NCBI GenBank assembly: GCA_964370305.1
Contig: CAYJIU010000051.1
Span: 1-15,200 of the forward strand
Source of the DNA: CAYJAD01 sp964370305
GTDB taxonomy: Bacteria; Desulfobacterota; Desulfovibrionia; Desulfovibrionales; Desulfovibrionaceae
DNA length: 15,200 nt
Direction of reading: 5' to 3'
A program made the translations under genes and the position numbers. Shown piece after piece: positions 1 through 7,502 of the stretch. The notes under the pieces were generated by a model, which saw nothing but the letters and a program-made list of their open reading frames with translations, was not told the origin of the DNA and made no database searches. How positions within the stretch are numbered: the first letter of the stretch is position 1; every line of letters begins with the position of its first letter.

Positions 1-666
1 CGCCAGCTTCAATGGCCATATTAGCCATGGTAAGGCGCCCGTCAATATCCATATATCCACAACGCTTCCATCAAATTCAAGAGCGCGATAAAGAGCACCA
101 TCAACACCTATCTTGCCAATAAGCATTAATATTAAATCTTTAGGGCGTAGCCACTTGGGCATATTGCCAGTATAGCTGACTTTTATGGATGGTGGTACTT
201 TAAACCAAGTTTCACCAAGGGCCATGCCTGCGGCAACGTCGGTGGAACCAAGGCCGGTGGCAAAAGCCCCAAGCCCGCCATAGGTGCAAGTATGACTATC
301 TGCACCTATGACCACATCCCCAGCACCCACCAGCCCAAGCTCCGGCAAGAGGGCATGTTCTATACCGCTATCACCGCCTTCAAAGTAATGAGTAAGGTTT
401 TGTTCAGCGGCAAAGTTACGTGAAATAAGCACTTGATTAGCAGAATCAATATCCTTTTGCGGAGTAAAGTGGTCCATAACAAAAACTACTTTGTCTTTAT
501 CAAAGACTTTTTTTGCCTCCATTTCTTGGAAGGACTTAATGGCAAGAGGTGCTGTAATATCATTGGCTAGAACCAAGGAAAGCTTGCAGCGAACAATTTG
601 CCCGGGTGCTTTGATGCTATCATCAGTGTGTTTTTGTAAAATTTTTTGAGCAAGGGTTAATGACAT
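1..666 (-). CDS. leuC: 3-isopropylmalate dehydratase large subunit LeuC, partial at left edge and apparently frameshifted
   Basis: LeuC with LeuD isomerises 2-isopropylmalate to 3-isopropylmalate in leucine synthesis, using a [4Fe-4S] cluster in the cytoplasm. The translation begins MSLTLAQKILQKHTDD and carries family hallmarks: VMDHFTPQKD, GADSHTCTYGGLGAFATGLG, ALGETWFKVPPSI and ALYRALEFDG. The cluster cysteines lie in the C-terminal part, beyond the window. The start has an AAGGAAA ribosome site and lies 12 bases after the leuA stop, so the two are probably cotranscribed. After residue 204 (GSVVD) the frame continues as unrelated sequence (IWILTGALPW) to the edge, while the next frame gives MDIDGRLTMANMAIEAG, the expected LeuC continuation. 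One base appears to be missing near position 53. Whether this is a real mutation or a sequence error cannot be told here. The family call is firm. Confidence 0.93.
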   Translation of the reverse strand, partial: MSLTLAQKILQKHTDDSIKAPGQIVRCKLSLVLANDITAPLAIKSFQEMEAKKVFDKDKVVFVMDHFTPQKDIDSANQVLISRNFAAEQNLTHYFEGGDSGIEHALLPELGLVGAGDVVIGADSHTCTYGGLGAFATGLGSTDVAAGMALGETWFKVPPSIKVSYTGNMPKWLRPKDLILMLIGKIGVDGALYRALEFDGSVVDIWILTGALPWLIWPLKLA

Positions 667-678
667 ATCAATTTCCTT

Positions 679-2211
679 TTAATGGCATTCACTTTCTTTT
701 TTTGCTAAACGATTAAGAGCGTTTACATAAGCTTTAGCACTGGCAAATGTAACGTCAGGATGCGCAGCACGACCTACGGCGCAAATGTTTTTTTCCGTAT
801 CGCAAATACGCACTGTTACTTCGCCCTGGGCATTGGTGCCGCCAGTAACGGCGTTAACTGCATATTGCTGTAATTCCGGAGCTCTACCCACAAGATTACT
901 AATAATATTAAATAGCGCGTCCACTGGCCCAACGCCAAAGCCTGAGCCTTTCTTCTCTTCGCCGTCCACTTCCATAACCACGGCGGCAGTGGGGGGTATG
1001 TCTTGGGTGGATGAGCTATTAATACTTGCGTGATGCAGGCAATAGCGGTCAGGTATACGGTAAATTTCTTCTAGAACAAGGGCTACCAAATCTTCATCGT
1101 GTACGGTTTCTTTTTTATCTGCAAGGTTTTTTACCGCACTAAACACAAGATTAATTTGCTCTTCATCTAAAGAATAACCAAGGCTTTCGAGCTTTGATTT
1201 AACGGCATTGCGCCCTGAGTGTTTGCCAAGCACCAAATCACTTTGAGCTCGGCCGACTGATTCTGGCGTCATTATCTCATAAGTCTCACGATTTTTTAAC
1301 ATTCCATCTTGATGTATGCCTGATTCATGGGCAAAGGCATTGCCGCCAATAATAGCCTTATTGGGCGGAATAGGCTGCCCTATGGTCATGGCAAGCATAC
1401 GGCAAGCCGGATAGAGCTGCTCAGTGTTAATACTACTGGTTAAACCATAATAATCATGGCGTATGCGCAAGGCCATGGCTACTTCTTCAAGGGCCGCATT
1501 GCCTGCGCGTTCCCCAATACCACCAAGGGTAACTTCCACTTGACGGGCACCAGCATGCACAGCAGCAAGAGTATTGGCAACGGCAACGCCTAAATCATCG
1601 TGGCAATGCACACTGAAAATTGCTTTGTCACTATTAGGTGTATTTTCAATTATATAGCGGATAAGTTCTGCATATTCATGGGGCTGAGCATAGCCTACGG
1701 TATCTGGAATATTAATTACCCTTGCTCCTGCTTTGATGACGGCCTCGGTAATACGGCATAGAAAATCTTTATCAGAGCGTGAGGCATCTTCAGCCGAAAA
1801 TTCTACGTTGGAAGTATAAGATGCGGCTCGTGTGACACCTTCCACAGCCATTTTCAATACTTCATCGGGGTTTTTGCGCAATTTGTGTTGCATATGCAAG
1901 GGGGATGTGGACACAAAGGTGTGAATACGCGGTGCTTCTGCGTTTTTTATGGCGTCCCAGCAACGGTCAATGTCATGCGGCAAAGCTCTGCAAAGACCAG
2001 CTACTTCCACATTGCGGGTTTGGGCGGCAATGGCTTGTACGGCTTCAAAATCACCTTGACTAGCAGCTGGAAATCCGGCCTCCATTACGTTTACACCTAC
2101 TATTTCCAATTGCCTTGCAAGGCGCAATTTTTCCGCCAAGTTCATGGTGGCCCCTGGTGATTGCTCACCATCACGCAAGGTTGTATCAAAAAAATATACT
2201 TGATTGCTCAT
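679..2211 (-). CDS. leuA: 2-isopropylmalate synthase LeuA
   Basis: Catalyses the first committed step of leucine synthesis: acetyl-CoA plus 2-ketoisovalerate to 2-isopropylmalate, in the cytoplasm. The 510-residue protein is normal length for the bacterial family. The N-terminal DRE-TIM barrel shows DTTLRDGEQSPG (residues 9-20), the metal-binding HCHDD (202-206) and GGIGERAGN (230-238). The C-terminal third, from about residue 370, is the regulatory domain, with GSGFGVGPVDALF and VTGGTNAQGEV, where leucine feedback normally acts. I chose the ATG at 2211 because GGAG sits 9 bases before it; an in-frame ATG five codons upstream at 2226 has no comparable site. The gene follows pssA by 87 bases and precedes leuC by 12, on the same strand. 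The short gap before it is too small for a T-box, and I see no leucine-rich leader peptide. Confidence 0.97.
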   Translation of the reverse strand: MSNQVYFFDTTLRDGEQSPGATMNLAEKLRLARQLEIVGVNVMEAGFPAASQGDFEAVQAIAAQTRNVEVAGLCRALPHDIDRCWDAIKNAEAPRIHTFVSTSPLHMQHKLRKNPDEVLKMAVEGVTRAASYTSNVEFSAEDASRSDKDFLCRITEAVIKAGARVINIPDTVGYAQPHEYAELIRYIIENTPNSDKAIFSVHCHDDLGVAVANTLAAVHAGARQVEVTLGGIGERAGNAALEEVAMALRIRHDYYGLTSSINTEQLYPACRMLAMTIGQPIPPNKAIIGGNAFAHESGIHQDGMLKNRETYEIMTPESVGRAQSDLVLGKHSGRNAVKSKLESLGYSLDEEQINLVFSAVKNLADKKETVHDEDLVALVLEEIYRIPDRYCLHHASINSSSTQDIPPTAAVVMEVDGEEKKGSGFGVGPVDALFNIISNLVGRAPELQQYAVNAVTGGTNAQGEVTVRICDTEKNICAVGRAAHPDVTFASAKAYVNALNRLAKKESECH

Positions 2212-2245
2212 AGTAAAAGTCTCCATATACTATTTATTTGTATAA

Positions 2246-2290
2246 TGGTCAGCCGCTTAGGCATTTTGAGGGATGATTAGAAGCTGACCA
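2246..2290 (-). repeat. 8-bp inverted repeat in the pssA-leuA gap
   Basis: TGGTCAGC (2246-2253) and GCTGACCA (2283-2290) are perfect complements separated by 29 bases, in the leader between pssA and leuA. On the minus strand it is followed by an AT-rich stretch rather than a clean T-run, so it is a poor terminator. It could be an operator or a leader hairpin for leuA, or chance. No function is claimed. Confidence 0.3.
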
Positions 2291-2298
2291 CAATGTCG

Positions 2299-3060
2299 TT
2301 ATTCGCTATTTAGCGATAGACCACGCAGCAGCTCTCGATTGCGACGGGGAAGGATAAAGAAAGTATACCACAGTCCTGCCACAATATAGGTAAGAAAAAT
2401 CAAGAAAAATAAAAACTTTGGTTGGGATATAAGTATGGCAAGTAGCAAAATCACTGTGACCATAGAGCTAAAGGCATGGGCACGCAAAAATGCTACTTCT
2501 TTAAATGAATAATAGCGTACTCGGCTAACCATAAGCATACCAAGCATAAGCATTATGCCAAGGGCCATGGGTGGGGTAATCCAGCTTATGGCCTCAGGAA
2601 TATAGCGAGAAAAAAAGACAAAACTTATGGCTGTGCATCCTGCAGCCGGAGTCGGCAAGCCAATGAAAAATTTCTTATTTACCACTGCTGTGGATACATT
2701 AAACCTAGCAAGGCGCAAGGCTGCGCAAACTGCAAAAATAAAACATATGGCAATGCCAAGACGTCCATAGGCATGCAAATGCCAATGCCACATAAGTGCT
2801 GCTGGGGCTACACCAAAAGCCACAAGGTCAGCTAGAGAGTCGTACTGCACCCCAAATTCACTGGATGTATTGGTAAGCCTTGCTACTTTGCCATCAAGGC
2901 CATCCATAAGGGCTGCAAAGACAATAGCAAGGCAAGCATCTTCAAAACGCCCTTGTGCTGACCAGATAATGGATAAAAAGGCCGCAAAAAAGCTTAAGGT
3001 TGTGATGGTATTAGGCAGTAAATATACGGCCTTATTTCGTGGTATCTTATTGCTTGTCAT
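2299..3060 (-). CDS. pssA: CDP-diacylglycerol-serine O-phosphatidyltransferase (phosphatidylserine synthase)
   Basis: Membrane enzyme joining CDP-diacylglycerol and serine to give phosphatidylserine, which the upstream psd product then decarboxylates. The 253-residue protein carries the complete CDP-alcohol phosphotransferase signature DG-x2-AR-x8-G-x3-D-x3-D, from D56 (DGKVAR) to G70, D74 and D78; these aspartates bind the metal and nucleotide. The rest is strongly hydrophobic with several predicted membrane spans, and the C-terminus has basic residues (FFILPRRNRELLRG). It is the membrane-type (subclass II) synthase, not the E. coli PLD-like form. Its ATG overlaps the psd stop in an ATGA arrangement (4 bases), so the two are translationally coupled, as is usual for this pair. 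Confidence 0.95.
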   Translation of the reverse strand: MTSNKIPRNKAVYLLPNTITTLSFFAAFLSIIWSAQGRFEDACLAIVFAALMDGLDGKVARLTNTSSEFGVQYDSLADLVAFGVAPAALMWHWHLHAYGRLGIAICFIFAVCAALRLARFNVSTAVVNKKFFIGLPTPAAGCTAISFVFFSRYIPEAISWITPPMALGIMLMLGMLMVSRVRYYSFKEVAFLRAHAFSSMVTVILLLAILISQPKFLFFLIFLTYIVAGLWYTFFILPRRNRELLRGLSLNSE

Positions 3061-3698
3061 ATACTTTTTGCTAAAATACTTTGCCCTGCATAAACTTGTT
3101 CACCAATGTCAATACAAGGAGTATAGCCATCTGGAATATAAAGGTCAATACGTGAACCAAAGCGAATCATGCCATAACGCTCACCCCTTTGTAAAGCATC
3201 ACCAACGTCTACGCGGCAAACAATGCGTCTGGCAATAAGTCCGGCTATTTGCACCATAGTCCATATATTACCTTGCGTATCTTTTAGGGCATAGGCGCAA
3301 CGTTCATTGTCAGTGGCGGCTTTATCCCAAGCGGCGTTGAAGTATTTTCCTGCAAAGTAGCGAATATCTTGCACAGTGGCTTCAACGGGGGAACGATTAA
3401 CATGTACGCTAAACACATTCATAAATATGCAAATGCAGGTGCGGTTAGCTCCTGAAATAGGGTCAGGACGAGTATCAATGCGGATAATACGTCCATCAGC
3501 AGGGCTTACAGCAATATTATTATCCCTTGGGATAACCCGCTCCGGATCGCGGAAAAAATGGCAAGAAAACCAAGTAAGTATTAAAAATACTAAGGCCATA
3601 GGCCAACAATTTACGATGGCAAAAATGAGGGCTGCTAGAGCGCAAAGTCCAATAACTGGATAACCTTCAGGCGTAATGCCAATAGACGCTGGTCGCAT
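3057..3698 (-). CDS. psd: Phosphatidylserine decarboxylase proenzyme, short (archaeal-type) form
   Basis: Converts phosphatidylserine to phosphatidylethanolamine at the inner membrane. The proenzyme cuts itself to create a pyruvoyl group. With the start at 3698 the protein has 213 residues, typical of the compact PSD subfamily. Two hydrophobic stretches lie near residues 14-48, followed by FFRDPERVIP, SPADGR (D68), FMNVFSVHVNRSP (H99) and the cleavage site RFGSRIDLYIP, where Gly181-Ser182 is the expected self-cleavage bond. The ATG at 3698 has AGGAG six bases before it. A longer reading from 3731 adds 11 residues (MPPQHQHLGVF) without a good ribosome site. It overlaps pssA by 4 bases. The 108 bases between it and the phosphoesterase gene hold only a weak 6-bp hairpin (3754-3769). 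Confidence 0.95.
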   Translation of the reverse strand: MRPASIGITPEGYPVIGLCALAALIFAIVNCWPMALVFLILTWFSCHFFRDPERVIPRDNNIAVSPADGRIIRIDTRPDPISGANRTCICIFMNVFSVHVNRSPVEATVQDIRYFAGKYFNAAWDKAATDNERCAYALKDTQGNIWTMVQIAGLIARRIVCRVDVGDALQRGERYGMIRFGSRIDLYIPDGYTPCIDIGEQVYAGQSILAKSI

Positions 3699-3806
3699 AA
3701 AAACTCCTAGATGTTGATGTTGCGGTGGCAAAGCTTACTTGGATTGAGTATTAAAAGCAAGCATGCTTTACTGACCATAGCTGCATAAAGGCTGCGAAGC
3801 AATCCA

Positions 3807-4490
3807 CTAAAGCACTTTTAATTCAGCCGATAATTCGCCATTGGTGTAGCGCAAAACCACGTAGCCACCAGCGGAAAAATTACCCGGATTTATAATGGTG
3901 GTGCGCCCGATGCTATCAGTATTGCGGGCTTCGTGAATATGCCCACAAATGCAAATATCCGGTTGGTTTTTTTCAATAAATTCACGTACAGCTGTAGAGC
4001 CCACGTGCACGTTATCACCAATAACATCACATAGGGTATCCTTGGGTGGATTATGGGAAATTAATATGGATTTTTGATATTTACCTGCCTTTTCCCAACA
4101 CTCGTCAAGCCATGCTGCAAAGCTTGATTCAGGAAATTCACTAGGTGTGGAAAAGGGTGTAATGGTGGATGCGCCCACGCCAAACATAGCAACATCTGGC
4201 GCGATGGCATGTGTTTCTGTATGCAAATTTAGTTTATTTTCCACAAGCCAAGGTGTAACTTCTGCCAGATCCATATTGCCAATTTGAGCAAAAACTCGCT
4301 CTTTTTGCTGTAAAATCGGTGCAAGAACCTGTTTTACTTCTTCTATACCGCCGCAAATTGTCATGTCACCAGTGACGATGATGCCATCGGCCTCAGGCAA
4401 TTCTGGAATATGGGCAAGGCGGCTGGTGTCATTATGAATATCCCCAAAAGCAATCCATAAAAAATTTTGTGCTGTGTTTGGTTTTTGCAT
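3807..4490 (-). CDS. Calcineurin-like metallophosphoesterase, substrate unknown
   Basis: A 227-residue cytoplasmic protein with the full set of metallophosphoesterase motifs in order: GDIHND (16-21), GDM (41-43), GNMD (71-74), SHNPP (145-149) and GHIHEAR (183-189). These aspartates, histidines and the asparagine bind two metal ions, so the fold and a hydrolytic phosphodiesterase or phosphomonoesterase activity are secure, but not the substrate. There is no signal peptide or membrane segment. It is the first gene of the minus-strand run that continues into psd and pssA, separated from psd by 108 bases, so cotranscription is possible but unproven. The lipid neighbourhood might hint at a phospholipid or nucleotide-linked substrate; that is a guess. 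The start has an AGGA ribosome site about 10 bases upstream. Confidence 0.88.
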   Translation of the reverse strand: MQKPNTAQNFLWIAFGDIHNDTSRLAHIPELPEADGIIVTGDMTICGGIEEVKQVLAPILQQKERVFAQIGNMDLAEVTPWLVENKLNLHTETHAIAPDVAMFGVGASTITPFSTPSEFPESSFAAWLDECWEKAGKYQKSILISHNPPKDTLCDVIGDNVHVGSTAVREFIEKNQPDICICGHIHEARNTDSIGRTTIINPGNFSAGGYVVLRYTNGELSAELKVL

Positions 4491-4535
4491 AATCTATACA
4501 TTCCTGTTAAAGTTATTTTTATCTGTTGTGTGATG

Positions 4536-4563
4536 CTTATAACATATTTTTATGTAAATTCAA
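4536..4563 (-). promoter_or_regulatory. Candidate sigma-70 promoter for the phosphoesterase-psd-pssA-leu run
   Basis: On the minus strand TTGAAT (4563-4558) and TATAAG (4541-4536) are spaced by 16 bases and lie about 45 bases before the phosphoesterase start. The -10 matches five of six consensus bases and the -35 four of six. The site sits in the divergent gap shared with the plus-strand cyclo-ligase gene. AT-rich DNA yields chance matches, so confidence is low. Confidence 0.35.
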
Positions 4564-4573
4564 AGAGGTAAAC

Positions 4574-5149
4574 ATGTCTGCGCAGAGCAAAAAAGAATTG
4601 CGTAAACAGCTTATTGCCAAGCGCAAAGCGCAAGACCAAGCCTTGGCAGGGCAAAAAAGTTTTCAAGCTCAGCACGTGCTTTTGGCGGAAGATTTTTGGA
4701 TAAATGCATCCAGCGTAGCCCTATATATGCCCATTGGCGGTGAAATGGATACGCACGTTTTATTGCAAGCGGCTTGGGATGCAAAAAAAAACGTACTACT
4801 ACCACGCTGTGTGGATAATGAGCAGAAATTAATGGATTTTTTTGCCTGTAACTCCTTGAATGACCTTGAGTTAGGCAGTTTTAATATTTTGGAGCCCAAG
4901 GCACGTATGCCCCTTTGGCAGCAGACGATAGATTTATTATTATTGCCGGCTGTGGGCTTTGATAGTCGCGGGTATAGACTTGGTTTTGGGGGTGGGTATT
5001 ATGACCGCTTCTTGGCTTTGGAGCGGCACAAGCTTTGTGTTGGCTTTGCCTTTTCGTGGCAAATAATGGATATGCCCACTCATTTTTGGGGTGAATGGGA
5101 TATGCCTGTTAAAGTTATTGTTAGTGAGGACAGTGTGTTATGGATATAA
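4574..5149 (+). CDS. ygfA: 5-formyltetrahydrofolate cyclo-ligase (MTHFS family)
   Basis: ATP-dependent cytoplasmic enzyme returning 5-formyltetrahydrofolate to the active one-carbon pool as 5,10-methenyltetrahydrofolate. The 191-residue protein has the N-terminal helix SKKELRKQLIAKRKAQ, the mid motif ALYMPIGGEMDT (49-60) and the strongly conserved C-terminal block LPAVGFDSRG-YRLGFGGGYYDRFL (124-147), which binds ATP and folate. I use the ATG at 4574 because AGAGG lies 5 bases ahead; an upstream in-frame ATG at 4526 would add 16 poorly conserved residues with no ribosome site. The last codons overlap the next gene by 10 bases, so the two are coupled. Confidence 0.94.
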   Translation: MSAQSKKELRKQLIAKRKAQDQALAGQKSFQAQHVLLAEDFWINASSVALYMPIGGEMDTHVLLQAAWDAKKNVLLPRCVDNEQKLMDFFACNSLNDLELGSFNILEPKARMPLWQQTIDLLLLPAVGFDSRGYRLGFGGGYYDRFLALERHKLCVGFAFSWQIMDMPTHFWGEWDMPVKVIVSEDSVLWI

Positions 5150-5883
5150 GTTATATTCCTTTTCAATTTCCATATATTCCAAGGGTTAAATGCATTTTTC
5201 AAACCCGTGTGGGCGGAGTGTCAAAGCTTGCCTATGGCGGGGGTAATATTGCCTTTGCCACGAATGATGATAAAGACTGTATTCTTAGCAATAGGTTAAG
5301 CTTACAAAAAAGCATTGGGCATGAGCTTAGCGAATTATATCAAGTGCATGGTGATAATCTTGTTTTTGAGCCTGAGCCCATAAGCATGGAACAATCACCA
5401 CGTTATGAGGCCGACGGTCAAGCTACGAGTAAGAGCGGGCTTGGTTTAATAATTAAGACCGCCGATTGTCAGCCTATCCTTATAAGTCACAAACAAGGGA
5501 CGCATATTATGGCTTTGCATGTGGGTTGGCGTGGCAATAGATGTGAATTTATTCAAAGTGCTGTGCAGCGTTTTTGCGAAAATTATAAGATTTTGCCGCA
5601 AGATTTAATGGCTGTGCGTGGGCCAAGTCTTAGCCCGCCTAGGGCAGAGTTTGTGAATTTTGATGCAGAGTGGGGGAAAAGCTTTGAGCAATGGTTTTCA
5701 ATCCATAGTAAAACCATGGATTTATGGGGTCTTAGCCGGCATCAATTGCAAAAAGCTGGGGTTTTGCCAGCCAATATTTTTGGGCTTGATATGTGTACTG
5801 CCAGCATGAATGATTTGTTTTTTTCTTATCGCATGGAAAAACTCTCCGGACGGCAGGCCAGCGTCATTTGGATAGAATCATAG
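5140..5883 (+). CDS. pgeF: PgeF/YfiH-type laccase-domain protein (peptidoglycan editing factor, purine nucleoside phosphorylase-like)
   Basis: The 247-residue protein is the usual length for the DUF152/YfiH family. The metal-binding triad is intact: H70 in ELYQVHGD, C110 in KTADCQP and H127 in MALHVGWRG. The RGPSLSPP block (160-167) and the C-terminal CTASMNDLFFSYR...GRQAS also match. Family members were first called polyphenol oxidases; later work described adenosine phosphorylase/deaminase activity and, in E. coli, removal of mis-incorporated serine-containing peptidoglycan precursors. Which of these applies here is not visible. No signal peptide, so probably cytoplasmic. The ATG lies inside the cyclo-ligase gene's end, with GAGGA 9 bases before it. 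Confidence 0.92.
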   Translation: MDISYIPFQFPYIPRVKCIFQTRVGGVSKLAYGGGNIAFATNDDKDCILSNRLSLQKSIGHELSELYQVHGDNLVFEPEPISMEQSPRYEADGQATSKSGLGLIIKTADCQPILISHKQGTHIMALHVGWRGNRCEFIQSAVQRFCENYKILPQDLMAVRGPSLSPPRAEFVNFDAEWGKSFEQWFSIHSKTMDLWGLSRHQLQKAGVLPANIFGLDMCTASMNDLFFSYRMEKLSGRQASVIWIES

Positions 5884-5907
5884 GTTTTATCCACCCAGTA
5901 TAGTTGG

Positions 5908-5930
5908 TAAAATACATAGAATGTATTTTA
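5908..5930. terminator. AT-rich hairpin between convergent genes, possible two-way terminator
   Basis: TAAAATACAT (5908-5917) and ATGTATTTTA (5921-5930) form a perfect 10-bp stem with a 3-base loop between the ends of pgeF (plus) and the second TraT-like gene (minus). The stem itself provides A- and T-rich flanks on both strands, but it is weak because it has little G+C. Position supports a terminator role more than stability does. Confidence 0.45.
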
Positions 5931-5958
5931 TGTTATGGCTTAATTTGCTAACGTAAAG

Positions 5959-6561
5959 TTAGGGCAGAGTTGTAGCAATATTTTGGGCAATGTTTTGTAT
6001 AAGTGATGGTCTTGCTTCGGCAATGGTATATGCTTCATTTTCAGGCACCGCAGCCACAATCCTAGCTGAATCTTCTGCAACCTTGCTTGGCTTTGAGGTG
6101 GTGCTAACCACAGCTGGCCTGCGACGTACCTCCGCTGGAACTATACGCGCAACCACCAATACGTCCGCAACAATAGCTAGCTTTTTTTCCACATCTTGCC
6201 CCAAACTACTTTGGCTTATGGGCTCACCATAGCCGTCTTGTACGGCTTTTTTTAATTGGCCATCATTAAATGTGCCCATGGAAGGCACGGCAATATGTAT
6301 AATATATCCGGCAAGGCTTGGGTTTGTGGCCAAGTTATAGCCTTTTTGGCGTATGTTTTGTTCAACGGCGGCGTGTAAGTCTTGCAAATTATTTTCACCA
6401 CGCCTTGCTACAATATATACTGAGGAGTTGGCCGCCTTATGGGCACTAAGCTGCATGGTATCTGAACGTGTAACAAGAACTAACTCCTCAAAATTAACCT
6501 TTTTGGGAGTACAGGCCGCCAACAACAAAAATAAAATACAAAGGTAAAGTTTCTTATTCAT
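5959..6561 (-). CDS. TraT-like outer-membrane lipoprotein, second of a pair, lacking the glycine-rich segment
   Basis: A 200-residue secreted lipoprotein: hydrophobic signal sequence ending LLLAAC with the lipidated cysteine at C17. Threonine at +2 favours the outer membrane. The segment SSVYIVARRGENNLQDLHAAVEQNIRQKGYNLATNPSLAGYIIHI (46-90, shown in part: VEQNIRQKGY) and the end EARPSLIQNIAQNIATTLP resemble TraT, the plasmid surface-exclusion and complement-resistance lipoprotein. TraT's central hydrophobic glycine-rich stretch is missing. It starts on the last base of the upstream TraT-like gene (TAATG), so it is translationally coupled to it. Role unknown; surface exclusion or envelope protection would be the family expectation. 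The lipoprotein call is firm and the TraT relation is from memory of the family. Confidence 0.7.
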   Translation of the reverse strand: MNKKLYLCILFLLLAACTPKKVNFEELVLVTRSDTMQLSAHKAANSSVYIVARRGENNLQDLHAAVEQNIRQKGYNLATNPSLAGYIIHIAVPSMGTFNDGQLKKAVQDGYGEPISQSSLGQDVEKKLAIVADVLVVARIVPAEVRRRPAVVSTTSKPSKVAEDSARIVAAVPENEAYTIAEARPSLIQNIAQNIATTLP

Positions 6562-7208
6562 TAATTATTTCTCTTAAACGTTCTTACAATGGCCCAAGCA
6601 ACTTCATTTTCAAGAGCTTGTGCGGCCTCTGTATCGTCCATTTCTTCGCCTTGGGCTTTAGCATCAATGCGCGAAGTGAAGGTTTCACCTTGTTCAGCTT
6701 CTATTTCTACTTCAACAAGCATTTCCCATATATAAGCGGTACTGCCCGATGTTAGCAGGCCAAAGGCAATGCCGGCGGCTGCACCAACACCAGCCCCTAT
6801 AAGCGCACCGTCTCCACCATCAATGGATGAACCAATTTGTGCTCCGGCCACTGCTCCACCAAGAGCGGGAAGGGCTACCTCACCTGTGCTGGCAGAGGTG
6901 CTTTCTGTGCCCACTTGCCCAAATCGTTCTACTGTTAAATTAATAATATAATCTGCGCTTTTAGCGTCATCGGCTATATGCATATTATATTCGCTTTGCA
7001 AAAGAGCTATGAGCAAGCCGTCAATGTCTTCTCTTGCTTGGGTGGTATTATTGCTCTGTATATAAACACTTGGGCTATTGCCCACAAGTGGTACTTGTAG
7101 TGGATTTTCCAAAGTGGCTCTTGCTATATCAGTACCGGAGTTTTGAGGGGCACATCCAGAAATTATAAAGCAAAAACATATTGTTAGTGCAAAAAAATGT
7201 TTTTTCAT
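6561..7208 (-). CDS. TraT-like outer-membrane lipoprotein with glycine-rich segment, first of a pair
   Basis: A 215-residue lipoprotein with signal sequence ending IISGC (lipidated C19; alanine at +2 suggests outer membrane). Residues 47-90 (SPSVYIQSNNTTQ onward, ending KSADYIINLTV) match the TraT pattern of a paralogous strand-helix unit. Residues 116-152 form a glycine/alanine-rich hydrophobic stretch (GGAVAGAQIGSS, GALIGAGVGAAAG) that in TraT is thought to help membrane association. It is divergent from topA across 294 bases. The start has GGGAGA a few bases upstream. No conjugation genes are nearby, so this is probably a chromosomal family member, not a plasmid exclusion gene. Function unproven. 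Confidence 0.75.
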   Translation of the reverse strand: MKKHFFALTICFCFIISGCAPQNSGTDIARATLENPLQVPLVGNSPSVYIQSNNTTQAREDIDGLLIALLQSEYNMHIADDAKSADYIINLTVERFGQVGTESTSASTGEVALPALGGAVAGAQIGSSIDGGDGALIGAGVGAAAGIAFGLLTSGSTAYIWEMLVEVEIEAEQGETFTSRIDAKAQGEEMDDTEAAQALENEVAWAIVRTFKRNN

Positions 7209-7303
7209 ACATTCTCCCTGTTCGGCCTTGTTACAAAAAAAAATTAGAAATGTCCATAAAACACTTTGCGTGCAAAAATGTCTGTTTTTACAGTATTTTT
7301 AAA

Positions 7304-7331
7304 TTGACATTTTATTTTGTTGTTTTAATTT
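7304..7331 (+). promoter_or_regulatory. Candidate sigma-70 promoter P1 for topA
   Basis: TTGACA (7304-7309) and TAATTT (7326-7331) with 16 bases between, about 170 bases before topA. The -35 is a perfect consensus match; the -10 is partial. The gap 7209-7502 is very AT-rich and holds no gene, only candidate promoters for topA and, presumably, for the divergent lipoprotein genes, for which I found no convincing match. Confidence 0.4.
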
Positions 7332-7375
7332 GTTGCATTTTTTTTCAAAGTCAAATTAAATATGCCTTCAAAGTC

Positions 7376-7403
7376 TTGACGAATGTAAATTTTTCCGTAT
7401 GTT
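7376..7403 (+). promoter_or_regulatory. Candidate sigma-70 promoter P2 for topA
   Basis: TTGACG (7376-7381) and TATGTT (7398-7403) with a 16-base spacer, about 100 bases before the topA start. Five of six -35 and four of six -10 positions match consensus. It could act alone or together with the upstream candidate at 7304-7331; topA is often served by more than one promoter. Confidence 0.4.
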
Positions 7404-7502
7404 TCTTCTGGCTAAAAAATATTTCTACCGCGCAGCGGCATTGTATCGTAAGATTGAAATTATATAATTGTACTGTATTTATGCACATAACTTGAGGTTT
7501 GC

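Noticed and set aside
2212..2298. T-box or leucine attenuator before leuA
   Set aside because: The gap is only 87 bases, has no T-box-type bulge and no leucine-rich leader peptide.
7181..7495. Plus-strand open frame of 104 codons before topA
   Set aside because: Phe/Cys/Lys-rich translation of AT-rich intergenic DNA, overlapping the lipoprotein start and the candidate topA promoters.
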